Below are positions 36,196-47,186 of a DNA stretch of 62,000 nt, piece after piece. The stretch is from NCBI GenBank assembly GCA_016946835.1, contig JACVTC010000016.1, positions 1,590,001 to 1,652,000 on the forward strand, in the 5' to 3' direction. Source of the stretch: Neocallimastix lanati (nom. inval.) (lineage: Eukaryota; Neocallimastigomycota; Neocallimastigomycetes; Neocallimastigales; Neocallimastigaceae). The notes under the pieces are model-generated. The model saw nothing but the letters and a program-made list of their open reading frames with translations. It was not told the origin of the DNA and did not search any database. Within the stretch, counting starts at the first letter, position 1. Every line of letters begins with the position of its first letter. The position numbers and the translations under genes were made by a program.

Positions 36196-36433
36196 TTTTT
36201 TTAAAAATAAAATAATAAAATAAAAAGGTTTTTTAAACATTAATAAATAATAAAATAATAAATAATAAATTATAAAATGAATAAATTCTCATTTATTTAT
36301 ATTTTAAGCATAAATATTTTTTAAAAATAAAATAATAAAATAAATGGTTTTTTAAATATTAATAAATAATAAAATAATAAATAATAAATTATAAAATGAA
36401 TAAATTCTCATTTATTTCTATTTTAAGCATAAA
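36196..36433. repeat. 119-bp tandem duplication covering promoter and start codon
   Basis: Units at about 36196-36314 and 36315-36433. Each contains TAAATTATAAAATGAATAAA and the first ~13 codons of the Cys-rich protein gene. The upstream unit's ATG (36277) runs into a stop after 15 codons; the downstream ATG (36396) is the functional one. Few differences separate the units. Confidence 0.85.
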
Positions 36434-37212
36434 TATAATATTAACTACTCTTTATCAATTATGTGAAGGTTACTGTTACTATGAACCAGTTAGTGATATT
36501 GCGTCTGATATTATATTGAAGTATAATATAAAATTAAAGATAAATTAAAAATTAAATAAATCATACATATCTATTTTATAAAATAATTTTAAACATAAAA
36601 TCTAAATTTAAAAAAATATTTTTAAATTAAAAAAATTTATTATAACTTGAAAGCAATAAAAGTTCAAAATATCCTCCTGATTTATTTCCATATTCGTATT
36701 ACTATTGCAGAGGCAATAAATGTTATGGAGTTGATTCTTTAATTGGTGCATGTGGTCAACTCACAAATAACACACATTATGAATTGGCAAATGAAAATGA
36801 GATAATTGAATCGGACGGTTATGATGAAAAATATTTTGAAAAAATAACAGGAAAAGAACTTGATGTACCCTATGCGAATTGTTCAAAAGATTCAGATTGT
36901 TTTAGCGAGAAATGCGTAAGAGGTCATTGCATATTTGAAAGAAATAATCCTGTTAAATATTGTCATCTTAATTTTAATGAAACAAATGTAAGATGTGGTG
37001 TACCATTATATGCTTATTGCAAGAAAAATGAAGACTGCTTTACGGGATATTGTCATTTTGATAAAGATGTATGTGTTGATTTTATAAGTTTTGCTGACCA
37101 AACTTATCATACTTATAGTAAAATATTTCTTGCCATTAAAATTATTATAATTTTGCTAATTTTATTATGTATATTTTGTTGCTTTAAAACAAGATGTTGT
37201 CATACTCTCTAA
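36396..37212 (+). CDS. Cys-rich single-pass membrane protein with signal peptide
   Basis: Two exons: 36396-36520 and 36654-37212, with a 133-nt intron (GTATAA...GAAAG) that keeps phase (684 nt, 227 residues). Exon 1 encodes a signal peptide (MNKFSFISILSINIILTTLY then QLCEG). The extracellular part holds many Cys in CxxxxxC-type spacings, for example CSKDSDCFSEKCVRGHC and CKKNEDCFTGYC, plus NxT/S glycosylation sites such as NNTH and NETN. A C-terminal hydrophobic segment, IFLAIKIIIILLILLCIFCC, spans the membrane, followed by a short basic, Cys-rich tail (FKTRCCHTL) that could be palmitoylated. The topology is type I. The Cys modules resemble small disulfide-knotted repeats common in secreted fungal proteins; no enzymatic motif is seen. 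It is divergent from the LysM gene about 1.7 kb away. Function unknown. Confidence 0.75.
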
Positions 37213-37689
37213 ATAATTAAATCTTTTAAATAATATTAAATAGTTTAGTATGCATATAATAAATAATATAGAGTTATATATTATTCATTGTAATTTATAT
37301 AGAGTTAAAACATAAATTACATTTAATAATATATAACTCTATAAAATAAAATAAATAAAATTGAATAAATTTAAATATCAATTATTTAATTGTTATGCAT
37401 TTTTTTATATTTTGATAATTTGATTCTATAAAAAAAAAAAAAAAAAAGGAGTTTATATTTATAAAATAAAATAAAATAAAATAATGATTAAATTATAATA
37501 ATCATCTAATAATAATAATATTTGTACTACATTCAAATAATTTTTTTTTTTTTTTTGGATATTTTTTATATTAGTACGAATAAAAATTTTTTATATTTAT
37601 AAAAAAAAATTAATTATAAACCTTATTTAATAAGATTTTTATTTGTAATTTAATGAATAGATTTCATTAATAATGATATTATAAATAAG
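37213..37689. other. Gene-free AT-rich DNA
   Basis: 3' flank of the Cys-rich gene. ATATAGAGTTATATATTATT and nearby ATAATATATAACTCTAT (37265-37340) form a weak inverted repeat that could be a 3'-end hairpin. No gene seen. Confidence 0.45.
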
Positions 37690-37990
37690 CTAAGGTTCGA
37701 GGTTACGAGTTATTTATTTAAATTAATTAGAGTATTATTTATTTATTTATTTATTTATTAGAGTATTATTTATTTATTTATTTATTTATTAGAGTATTAT
37801 TTATTTATTTATTAGAGTATTATTTATTTATTTATTTAATTTTATTATTGAGATTACTTATATTTATTCAAGCAAAATAATTATATTTGACTACACATTT
37901 AAAACTATCTAACAACTTTCTCAACTTTCTTACATACTTTTCTTAAATTCAGAGAGAATGTTTTTATTTTTTATGCTATTTTAGTTATAA
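37690..37990 (+). repeat. LTR-like dispersed repeat, copy 2, with internal tandem repeats
   Basis: Shares its 3' ~150 bp with 29660-29810 (GACTACACATTTAAAACTAT, then ACATACTTTTCTTAAATTCA). It differs by an inserted run of three or four copies of a unit TTAGAGTATTATTTATTTAT plus further TTAT units (about 37720-37830). Confidence 0.6.
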
Positions 37991-37999
37991 TTAACTATT

Positions 38000-39434
38000 A
38001 AATTAGTTGTTCTTGAGATTAAAATAATTCAATGAAATTTTATGTAAAGTATTTTATAAAAATTAATAATTATTATTTAATGAAATATTATAAATATAAA
38101 TAATTAATTTAAAAATTAAAGTAACAAAATAATACAATAAAATAATATTTTATAGCACAAAATAGCTAAAGCCACATATTTATATATAAAACGTGAAATA
38201 AGTTTCAAAACTATTTGAGTGATAAATTGAAGTATTGTTATGATTAAATGTATCATAATCTTAGATCTTTGCTAATTGGAATATCTTACCAATAGATCGG
38301 CTAATATACATTAATAATATATGTATGTTAATATGAGGAGTCTATCATCCGCTTGTATAAGTCGGAGTTATAACATTTCGTACTAGAATGTTGAATAAAA
38401 TATATATAAATGATGAATCAATGTCATCTTTATAACAATGGAGCCTTTTCTATGAAAGTGTTATACCATTGTGGATGGAATCCTTACTAGTATATGAAGG
38501 TATTACACCATCTCTTAAATCAGTAGTATCTATGGTAAAAACTCATTTCGCGCTAAGTTATACTATGATATAAATATTATTGAATATACCCATTTCACTC
38601 TAGGTATTTAATTATTAAATAATATTGTAGAATATGCTCATTTCACGCTAAGCATTTCTATCATAAATATGACTTCCTCTTTCGAATATCAGCTTTGGAG
38701 TTAAGCAGTAACTATTATTAAATATATTCGAATAAATAGTAATATGTATAAATACGCTTTTGAATTATAAATATGCGTTTAAACTGTATACTTCATATAG
38801 ATGCTTTGTGGTTGACCATTGTACAAGAATGTTTTGAATTAATGTGTGTAAATGAAAAAATTAATTCTGAAGTGTTAAAAAAAGGATAGGATAATTGAAA
38901 ATAATTGATTGAATTATTTATTGAGTAAATTGTTGTAATTAGAGGGTTTTATATTTTCTCATATGTGATTTATGTTAATTTAAATTATATCATGAATATT
39001 GTATATTCTGTGCTTCTAAAATAATAAATTTTCTATCTTCTTCTCTTTTATATTATTGATAAACTATATATTTATTTCTATGAATTGTGAAAATTTAAGA
39101 TTATAGTAAAGTTTTATGCCACGAATAAAAGTTAATGTGTAGAATTAAACTTTTATATAAATCTTTTAGTAATTGTAAATTTCAAAATTGTTAATATTTA
39201 AATTTTGTTTATTTTTAATATAAATAATTTCTTATAAAATGTTTGAATATAAATAGTTGATATAGTGAATAATTCTCTATCTTAATAATGATTTTCTCAT
39301 ATATAAAGCATTTGATGCTTACTTTTTCATAAGTTGATATATTTTATTGAATATATATATATGTACAAGTTGATTTGATTTAATATATTCTTGCTATAGT
39401 AATATAACGATTGTTGATTGAATTGAATGATTAT
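38000..39434. other. Non-coding but well-composed stretch with three ~47-bp units
   Basis: More complex than the usual intergenic DNA, but no open frame. Three diverged units start at about 38543, 38590 and 38638 with TCATTTCGCGCTAAG, CCATTTCACTCTAGG and TCATTTCACGCTAAG. It may be untranslated or LTR sequence of an unrecognised element. Confidence 0.45.
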
Positions 39435-40184
39435 TGTAAAGAGTTTAGAAGAAACAGATTACAAATAACAAAATACACAAAACAGTTTACAACACGTAAT
39501 AAAAAAATTCTTTTTTAATAAATAATCTTTTATTAATTTTAAAAATAAATCTCTTATCGTTATTAACTTTTTGATAGTCAATAACTAATACATCGATTTA
39601 AATAATGAATTTTACATGTATTTATATTTTTTCATGATTACATTTTAATATATCAATCCTATTTAATATACATATATTATTATTTATTTATAAACAAAAT
39701 ATTTATTAATAATTTTATTAAATAATAATTAACTAAAACTAAACAATAATTAATTCAATAAACTTTCAACTTATTTACAATAATAATTGAATTCAATAAG
39801 AACTCATTTATTATTTATTTATTATTTAAATATTATTAATACTAATGTTTATATATTTACAATTCAAAACTATTTTTACAAACTATTTAAACTAATTTTA
39901 ACTATTTAAAACTATTCCGAAATTAATTTTAAAGTATTTTAAACTAACTAAACTAAATTAAATAAGTTAAATAAAATAACTAAATTAAATAAACTAACTT
40001 AAATAAATTATTCAAATTAAATTTATTATCCAAAATTATTTTAATAATAGTTAATCCTTTATGAAAAATTTACATAAATTTATAATTAATTTTCATGTAC
40101 GTAAATCATAAATTTATGTAATTTTATTGCATTAATTAATTATGTAATAATTATTTATTAAAAAGATTTTATTATATCTTTACA
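39435..40184 (+). repeat. Full-length LTR of the TGTAAAG family (copy A)
   Basis: Starts TGTAAAGAGTTTAGAAGAAA, ends ATCTTTACA, about 750 bp. It shares the start (ACAGATTACAAATAACAAAA) and the end with the 703-bp solo LTR at 41287-41989. The five bases on each side do not match, so no target-site duplication is seen. Confidence 0.6.
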
Positions 40185-40500
40185 TCATCATTATCTTCTT
40201 CCTGATCTTTTTCTTCTTCATTAATTTCTATTTCTTGCTCTTCTTTGTAATCTGTGGGATAATCATAATATAAGTCATCACAATCACAAAAATCAGTATT
40301 GACTGTATTAACACTATTATAAATATCAGTTGTATTTGTGTTACTGGAAATACTAATAGTGTTATCTGTATTAATTATTTTACCAGATGGACAATTACAA
40401 TTGCTTTTTATTATGTTTTTTATCGTAACCTAGACAATCTAAATAACAAATTTTATTCTTTCTATCTATTTTTGTAATTTTGAATAAACAAAATGGTGTT
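40185..40500 (-). pseudogene. Retroelement polyprotein fragment, probably gag end
   Basis: Minus-strand open stretch (about 40410-40190) reading CNCPSGKIINTDNTISIS and ending in a strongly acidic tail (EINEEEKDQEEDNDDVKI). Just upstream, ICYLDCLGYDKKHNKK resembles a damaged zinc knuckle. It lies between two LTRs of one family. Assignment is tentative. Confidence 0.35.
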
Positions 40501-40555
40501 AATAAGACTTCTTGTTCACGGGGATGACAGCTCAAGCTATTAATATCTTTACAGT

Positions 40556-40800
40556 TATAAAGAGTTTTATATCAAAACAGATTATAATAATACAAAACAT
40601 TCATTATAAAATAAATTCTTTTATTAAATATAATCATTTTATGAAAATTCTTCTATTAAATAGTTCTTATTATGTTATGAACTATAAAATCGTTAATAAC
40701 AATTACGTTCTTTCAATTAAAGAAAATTTTCAATATTTATATTTTTTCTTAATTATATTCTAATATATTAAATTAATTTAATTTACATATATTCAATTAT
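40556..40800 (+). repeat. Partial LTR of the TGTAAAG family (copy B), at the 5' side of copia remnant 2
   Basis: TATAAAGAGTTTTATATC then AAACAGATTATAATAATACA matches the start of copies A and C (one change in the TG end). It runs only about 240 bp before gag-like sequence begins, so the rest of the LTR has been lost. It is probably the 5' LTR of copia remnant 2. Confidence 0.5.
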
Positions 40801-40806
40801 CTTGAA

Positions 40807-41286
40807 ATAAGTCATATAGACAAATGCATCCAATTCGACGCCTACAAAGAATTAAATGAACTATATGATAAACTTAAATCTAAAAAAGAAAATAAGAAGA
40901 ATATTGAAAATTCAATTTCTCTTACTAAAGAAAAGGACGGTACAGCTCGCCAACAAATTTTATGCTCCGTTTCCAAAGAAACCAAGGCCATGTTGATAGG
41001 CCTTCGCTTAAAATCAGCCTACGACATGTATAAATATCTGGAAAGCGAATACAATATTATAAATAACAACAAGGTTCCAGATCTATATGACCGCTTAAAA
41101 AATTTAAGAGCCAAAACGTACAAAGAAGTCATTGAATTTACAACGGAATTCGAACATCTTTGTAATCTACTCCAAGAATTAGGAAAAAAAATAGACGAAG
41201 ATGAAAAATTCAAATTACTCCTGAAGGGACTCCCAGGAGAATATACAAACTACATTAAATTTAATTATAAAGACAATCTTCAAGAG
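40807..41286 (+). pseudogene. Copia remnant 2: gag, N-terminal part
   Basis: Open frame without stops, with the copia gag (UBN2-type) pattern: ARQQILCSVSKETKAMLIGL, then AYDMYKYLESEYN, LYDRLKNLRAKTYKEVIEFT and FEHLCNLLQELG, ending in FKLLLKGLPGEYTNYIKFNY. The true start codon is lost upstream. The frame is interrupted after codon GAG at 41284-41286 by the solo LTR and resumes in phase at 41995 with IANEIRTVAKRTL. Confidence 0.85.
41282..41286. repeat. Target-site duplication of the solo LTR, left copy
   Basis: AAGAG, repeated at 41990-41994. Five base pairs is the usual length for copia and gypsy integrases. Confidence 0.8.
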
Positions 41287-41989
41287 TGTAAAAGAAAATA
41301 CTAAAATAGATTACAATAACAAAAGAATACAATAAAATTTTATTTAAAAAAAATATTTTTATTAAAAATATATTTTATTAATATTTAATAGTTGTTTGTT
41401 AAATAACAATTACATCGAGAAAAAATGTGAAAAGTATCTTCTATTTATACTTTTCCTAAATACATTGATAATATATTATTTTATTTAAATTACATATATT
41501 TTAATATAAAACTATCCTAATGAATTTTGTTAAATAATAAATTTATAAACTATAACTAAATTTAGAAAAATATAATTATTAATTAAACTAAATACTAAAT
41601 AATTAAAATTAAGTACATTTATTATCTATTTATTATTTTAATATTATAAGTAAAGTCTTTATTTATTTTCGATTTAAAAACAATGTTAAAGGAGTCATGA
41701 TTAAATTTTGAAACTTAATTTTCACAAAATAAATTATTAATTTATTTTGTTTTAAACTTTAATTAATTCATTTAAATTATTTTACAATAATTTTCTCAGA
41801 ATTAAATTTTATAAAAATTACTACATTAAAGATTTATCTTGTGGCTTAAAGAATATAATTCAAAAATTAAGTTCATATGATTTATTTACTTTGCTTATTA
41901 TTTTATAAATCAAAGAATAATTTACATTTTTGAATTACACAAGAAAAATTTTTAATTTAAAATGTGATTGGGATAATCACATCTTTACA
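41287..41989 (+). mobile_element. 703-bp solo LTR inserted in gag (copy C)
   Basis: Starts TGTAAAAG and ends CTTTACA, imperfect terminal inverted repeats with the canonical TG...CA. Flanked by AAGAG on both sides. Removing the LTR and one AAGAG restores the gag frame exactly, from DNLQE to IANEIRT. It belongs to the same family as copies A and B. A solo LTR forms by recombination between the two LTRs of a complete element. Confidence 0.88.
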
Positions 41990-41994
41990 AAGAG
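41990..41994. repeat. Target-site duplication of the solo LTR, right copy
   Basis: AAGAG, matching 41282-41286. Confidence 0.8.
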
Positions 41995-44562
41995 ATTGCT
42001 AATGAAATCAGAACCGTAGCCAAAAGAACTTTAAACGCAGAAGACCCAAAACCAGTGGAAGAAATTTCATTTATAAAAAATGCGAGTCAAAATCATTCCC
42101 AAAATAGTTCTAGAAATAATAACTATCACAATAATTATAACAACTCTAACAATAATTATAATAATAATTACAACAATAATAACCGGAGAAGAAGAAACCA
42201 GAAAAACAATAAAATTAACAGAAACAAAACCAAAAGAAATAACTAAAGGTACTGTTCAATCTGTGACAAACATGACCATTTTACTAGAAATTGCTACTTT
42301 AACGCAAAGAACCCTAATAATAAAATTAAAGAAATAGTAAGAAAGTTCAGCAACATTAATCTAGCCAAAGATACAATCAACAACCTTGAAATCATTGATG
42401 CACTCAGTGATTATGATGAATCTCAAGAAACCCATGAGAAGAATATCTGACTAGATGGAGAAAATCCATATGACATGTCTCCTGAACTACCAATGAACAA
42501 CCCCTATATACCAAATGATTTAATAATCAATTATTTAGGGGACTATAACAAACCTAAAACAAATCCAATCAACTATAATATTTCAAATGAATCAATTTAT
42601 GATGAACATAAATCAAATATATCAAATAATTTTATGGAATCACGTGATACAATAATCAATAACGTAGAAAATAATAATAATCTAGAATTAAACCTTATTG
42701 GTATCAATAAATTAGTAAAACCTCATGATAGTCCACTCCCACCTATGATTCCATACATAATTACAAATGACCTAAATAGAAAAACTATATATGAATTCAT
42801 TAACAATCATAAATGTCATCCAGATTATAATAAGGGTTATGTAATATCCATAGATTCTGGAGCATCTTCAAATATCACGGGATCACTTAAAAATCTATGT
42901 AATGTTAGAGATTATCATACCAATATGATACTACCAACAAAGGAAAAAGAAATAGTACGAGTTTCAAAAATTGGAGATCTTACGGGATACATCAATAATA
43001 TTTACTTCATAATAAAAATTGTATTATATTCAGAAGATATTAATGAAAATTAAACATTAATATCATTTAACGATCTTAAAAGACAATACTTAGCTGATGT
43101 TATCATTATTGATAACAATGCATACTTTAGATTAGCGAAATTAAATGGTCAACTTTTATGTATAGAAAAAGAAAACTCAATTAAAATTTGTAATATTTAT
43201 GTTAATAGTAAACAAGAAAATCATAAAACAATATATAGTTTACAAAGTAACAATTTAGACCAATACTCCTTAAGTATATGGCATAAAAGACTATACCATT
43301 TCTATAATAATAATCTTATTAAATTCTTAAATGGCCATACTATTAACAAAACTCTCTGTATTGACTGTAAAATATCAAAGCTGAAGAAAAAGCCTTTCAG
43401 AAAAACCTTAAATGCAAGAAGCACAAGGCCGTTGGAACTAATTCATTCGGACATTATAGGACCTCTTAAAGAATCAAGGAATAATTTCAAATACATTTTA
43501 ACTTTCCTTGATGACTTCACAAGAAAAGGTTGGATATATCTACTGAAAAGAAAATCGGAAGTTCCAGAAATTTTTGAAAATTTCATACGTATGGTAACAA
43601 ACGAATCAAATTTAACAATAACCAAAATACAAAGTGACAATGGAAAAGAAAATACTTCAAGGAAATTCATAGATATCTGTAACAAAGCAGGTATACAAAG
43701 AAATCTTATTTTTCCAAGAAACCCACAAAGCAACGGAAGAGCTGAAAGATTAAATGGAACAATAATAAATGCTACAAAAGCATTATTAAATCAAGCAAAG
43801 TTAAGCTACCATTTCTGGGAAGATGCTGTAAGAACCGCAGTAAAAATATACAACATGACTCCAAGAACGGCAATAATTTTCAAAATTCCTGATGAATTAT
43901 ACCTCCATAAAGAAGTGAACATTGACAATCTTCGTGTTTTCGGATGCAAAGCATACTACTATATAGATGCTTCTCTTAAAAATTCAAAATTTGATAATAA
44001 CACATTACCTGGAATTTTCTTAGGGTATGATGAACATTCTCCAGGATATGTTATTTTTGGAACTAATGATTACAAAATTCATATTGTTCGTGATGCCGTA
44101 TTCGAAGAAGATATTCCTGGAAACTTTAATTTTAATAAAAAAACAAATTATAAAGAAAACTACACACCTGAAGAACTTAACACAAAAGAAGATGAAGACG
44201 AAGATTTAGAAAATGAATTAAATGATAATAATTCAAATGTTCATCACCAAAGCAACAACAATCAAAATGTACTTTTAATTCAACAAAATTTCAATAATAA
44301 TAATACTTCAAATTTCAACAACAGTAACTATACAAGTGAAGATTCTCATGAGAATCCTCAAAACAATAATAATAACTCATCAAATAATAATAAAATTTAC
44401 AACGACACTTATGAATCAAATATTTCTAACAATAATTCAAATAATATTTTAGATAATAACTCAAACGATATTTCAAATAATAACTCAAACAATATTTCAA
44501 ATAAGAATTCAAATAATTCAATAATTAAATCAAATATCTCAAAATTACAATTTAACGAATAA
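41995..44562 (+). pseudogene. Copia remnant 2: gag C-terminus, protease and integrase
   Basis: One continuous reading frame of about 2.57 kb broken only by three stop codons (TAA 42244, TGA 42448, TAA 43051). Order: gag C-terminus with Asn-rich stretch; CCHC knuckle CSICDKHDHFTRNC (42253-42294); protease with SIDSGASSNIT (near 42850); pre-integrase zinc region (IWHKRLYHF then LCIDCKISK, 43285-43380); integrase with the three catalytic acids in HSDIIGP (43443), QSDNGKE (about 43630) and PQSNGRAERLN (about 43725); then a long Asn/Ser-rich linker. The absence of frameshifts with three nonsense codons is unusual for a relic of this age. The order protease-integrase-RT is diagnostic of Ty1/copia (Pseudoviridae-type) elements. 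Confidence 0.9.
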
Positions 44563-45083
44563 TTTAAATAAAATAAAATATAAATTTAACAGTAACTCAA
44601 ATATTGTCAATAAAATGAAATTAGATATTAAGCCATATAATTTAAAGCATAATGATATCATTAATAATTACAAAAATAATAAATTTAATGATAATAGCTT
44701 TAATTGTTAATAAACAATTAAAACAAGCAACAAAAAATTTAAACGATTTTATTAAAAATAAATATAGCAATGAAGAACTTTTATAAGAAATTTACAAAAA
44801 TATAAAATCAAATATATTTTCAAATAATGATAATAACTCCTCAAAAAATAATTTCAATACAAATAATAATTTAAAATCAATAAATACTTCTAATATTAAT
44901 TATCAAAATAATTCAAAGAATGTATCAAATGCACCACTGTTAAATAAAAATAATAAAAAGATAATTATTAAAGTTCAAGCAACAAATTCAAATAATTCAT
45001 ATACGCCTCTAAACATTAATCAAAATAGGAAAATTAAAAATCAAACCACAATTAATACCTCAAAATTTTTGAAAAAAGGAAAT
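44563..45083 (+). pseudogene. Copia remnant 2: low-complexity linker between integrase and RT
   Basis: Asn/Lys/Ser-rich sequence with frameshifts and stops, no domain. Such linkers are normal in copia elements of AT-rich fungi. Confidence 0.6.
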
Positions 45084-45184
45084 GCGTGAGACGACAACCC
45101 GCGGAACTGATCCGATGTCGTCGGTATCGTTGTGCAGTCGCCTCACAGCTCGTCCAGCGAGCCATTTTGGGGAACCCCCGCGAG
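45084..45184. other. 101-bp GC-rich island
   Basis: By hand count about 63 of 101 bases are G or C, against well under 25 percent around it. It starts GCGTGAGACGACAACCCGCG and ends GGAACCCCCGCGAG, with abrupt edges against A/T-rich copia linker. It has a short open frame in both directions but no recognisable product. It could be a transferred fragment, another element's piece, or an assembly or library artefact. Confidence 0.7.
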
Positions 45185-46265
45185 AAAAAACGCCTTCTAA
45201 AGTGATTATCATTAACAAAAGAAAAATTTTGAAAGAAAAATTAAAAAGGATTAGAATTCAAAAATCAAAAATCTCAAAAATTTTAGAGAAAATAAAAACA
45301 CAAAATAATGAAGCATCAAAAACTACTCCAAAATACATTGCAATTGTTAATTCTAATTATTTATTAAAAAAAAGGAAGAGAGAGAGTAACTCCTGTACAG
45401 ATCATAATATTTATAAGAAACAAAGAATTAAATTAATTAATTTAGGAAGACAAACATTAAACAATAATCACATTCCTATAAAACAAATTGATAAACAAAT
45501 CAAATGAAATTGTTAATATTGAAAATGAAACAAATCAAACAAGCAATGAAATAAATAAACAAATAAATAGTATTGATTTAGATACTCCACAAACATTCCT
45601 AGAAGCAGTAACTAGTGATGAAAAGGATAAATGGATAGAAGCAATATCAAACGAACTTGAAAACCTCTACAACAACGAAACCATGTCCTTAGTAAAAAAG
45701 CTACCTTAAGGAAGAAAACCTATTGAATATAAATGGGTATTCACAAAAAAATATAACGATAAAGGAGAACTTGAAAATTACAAGGCTAGACTAGTGATCA
45801 AAGGATTTAAACAAATTGAAGGAATTGATTATGACAAGACATACTCTCCCACATTATCTGTTTTACAAAAATGGAATATCCAACAATTAGACATTGAAGC
45901 TGCATATCTAAATGCTCCTCTTAATGAAGAAATCTATATGACAATTCCAGAAGGAGATCCAAACTATAAAAACGGTTTTTGGAAACTGAACAAGGCTTTA
46001 TATGGATTGAAACAAGCAGGAAGAATGTGGAATATAACAATCTCTAATTTTTTGAAGAATATAGGTTTTACTCAACTAAAAAAGTGAACAATGTTTATTT
46101 TCAAAATCAAACTCTCAAAAAGAAACAACTTGCATTGTTGCATTATATGTAGATGATATGCTTATTACAGGCTTAAATAATGAAATAAACTCCACTGTTG
46201 AACTAATTAAAAATAAATTTAAAATATCAAAATGTAGTTCAGTAAATCATATACTTGTTTATTTA
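45185..46265 (+). pseudogene. Copia remnant 2: reverse transcriptase, truncated
   Basis: After the linker (KRKRESNSCTDHNIYKKQRI), the RVT_2 reverse transcriptase starts at about 45575 with TPQTFLEAVTSDEKDKWIEA. It continues through IEYKWVFTKKYNDKGELENY and KARLVIKGFKQIEGIDYDKT, then LDIEAAYLNAPL (first catalytic Asp) and ALYGLKQAGRMWN. After one frameshift near 46085 the active-site YVDDML follows (46145-46162). About 17 residues that normally lie between SPTLS and WNIQQLDI are missing in frame. The sequence ends within NHILVYL at about 46265, where a T-rich microsatellite begins. RNase H and the downstream LTR are lost. Confidence 0.85.
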
Positions 46266-46269
46266 TGAA

Positions 46270-46480
46270 AATATTTTATTTTATTTTTTTATTTTTTTTA
46301 TTTTTTTATTTTTTTTATTTTTTTATTTTTTTATTTTTTTTATTTTTTTATTTTTTTATTTTTTTTATTTTTTTATTTTTTTATTTTTTATTATCAAATA
46401 TATATATTTTTTATTATCAAATATTTATTTTTTTTATTTTTTTTATTTTTTTATTTTTTATTATCAAATATATATTAAAT
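46270..46480. repeat. (T5-7 A)n microsatellite truncating the RT
   Basis: About 210 bp of TTTTTTA/TTTTTTTA units starting where the copia RT stops. Confidence 0.9.
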
Positions 46481-46539
46481 TATGAAATTATTATATAATA
46501 AAATATTTATTTAATTATTATTTAATTATTTATTTATAT

Positions 46540-46674
46540 AAAAAAATTTATATAATACGCCATCTCAAAATATGTGGCTTATATTTATTCACGTGCGGTT
46601 CCGAAACGCGCTCTCCCCAAATTAATGGAATAATGTATTACATAAATTTATTAAAGATATAAAGATATCTTTAC
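46540..46674 (+). repeat. Possible LTR end fragment
   Basis: Ends AAGATATCTTTACA, like the ATCTTTACA end of the TGTAAAG-family LTRs. It holds a short G+C-richer piece (CACGTGCGGTTCCGAAACGC, near 46590). It abuts the broken minus-strand gene, whose frame terminates at the CTTTACA edge. Too short for a firm call. Confidence 0.35.
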
Positions 46675-47085
46675 AATAAAATATATATCCATGATTTTAT
46701 ATCCTTTTCAATAAAATTATATTGATTCTCATTAATTCTATTGTATCTAAGGTAATCATTTATAAGTGCACTATTCTTAGTGAAGGCTGTATATAACACT
46801 ACAGCATATGTGAATTCATCATAACGTTTGTAATTTTCTTTAGCCTCAAATTTTATTAACCAGTTTAATTTTTCCAATTGTTTAGTATCACCATTTTCAT
46901 TATATTCACTATAAATAAGGTCTTCTTTTTTTTCTCTATTATTAATAAAATCTTTGATATCTTTATCTTCATTAATGTTTTTATCTTTTTATTATTTCTA
47001 AAAAATTTTCTGATTTTTCATTAAATGTTACACAGCTTTGGCTCAATTTTTCGGTATTCATATTTCTTTTCATATCAGACTACGG
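46671..47085 (-). pseudogene. Truncated, frameshifted hypothetical protein
   Basis: Minus strand, start ATG near 47085 (MKRNMNTEKLSQS...). A frameshift occurs near 46990, and the second part (about 46980-46671) contains LNWLIKFEAKENYKRYDEFT, then AFTKNSALINDYLRYNR and IKSWIYILL. The stop codon is formed by the TGTAAAG sequence of the neighbouring LTR-like fragment, so an insertion probably cut off the C-terminus. The Y-x-x-I-N-x-Y-L-R arrangement weakly recalls the N-terminal half of the ADP-ribosyltransferase fold, but the catalytic part is absent and I would not rely on that. No intact product is expected. Confidence 0.4.
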
Positions 47086-47186
47086 GTTCTTTCGATATTT
47101 CATAAGGAGTCCTATACGAGCAGCTTAGAGTTCATTAGGAGCAGTTGAGACTCTTAATCTGATAACTTTAGTTATAGTTGGGTTTA

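Noticed and set aside
40512-40763. An 83-codon frame starting with MFTGMTAQAIN
   Set aside because: It runs through a partial LTR and is mostly A/T translation.
45082-45507. A 141-codon gene starting in the GC-rich island
   Set aside because: The start lies in the island but the rest is the copia linker leading into the RT; the joint frame is fortuitous.
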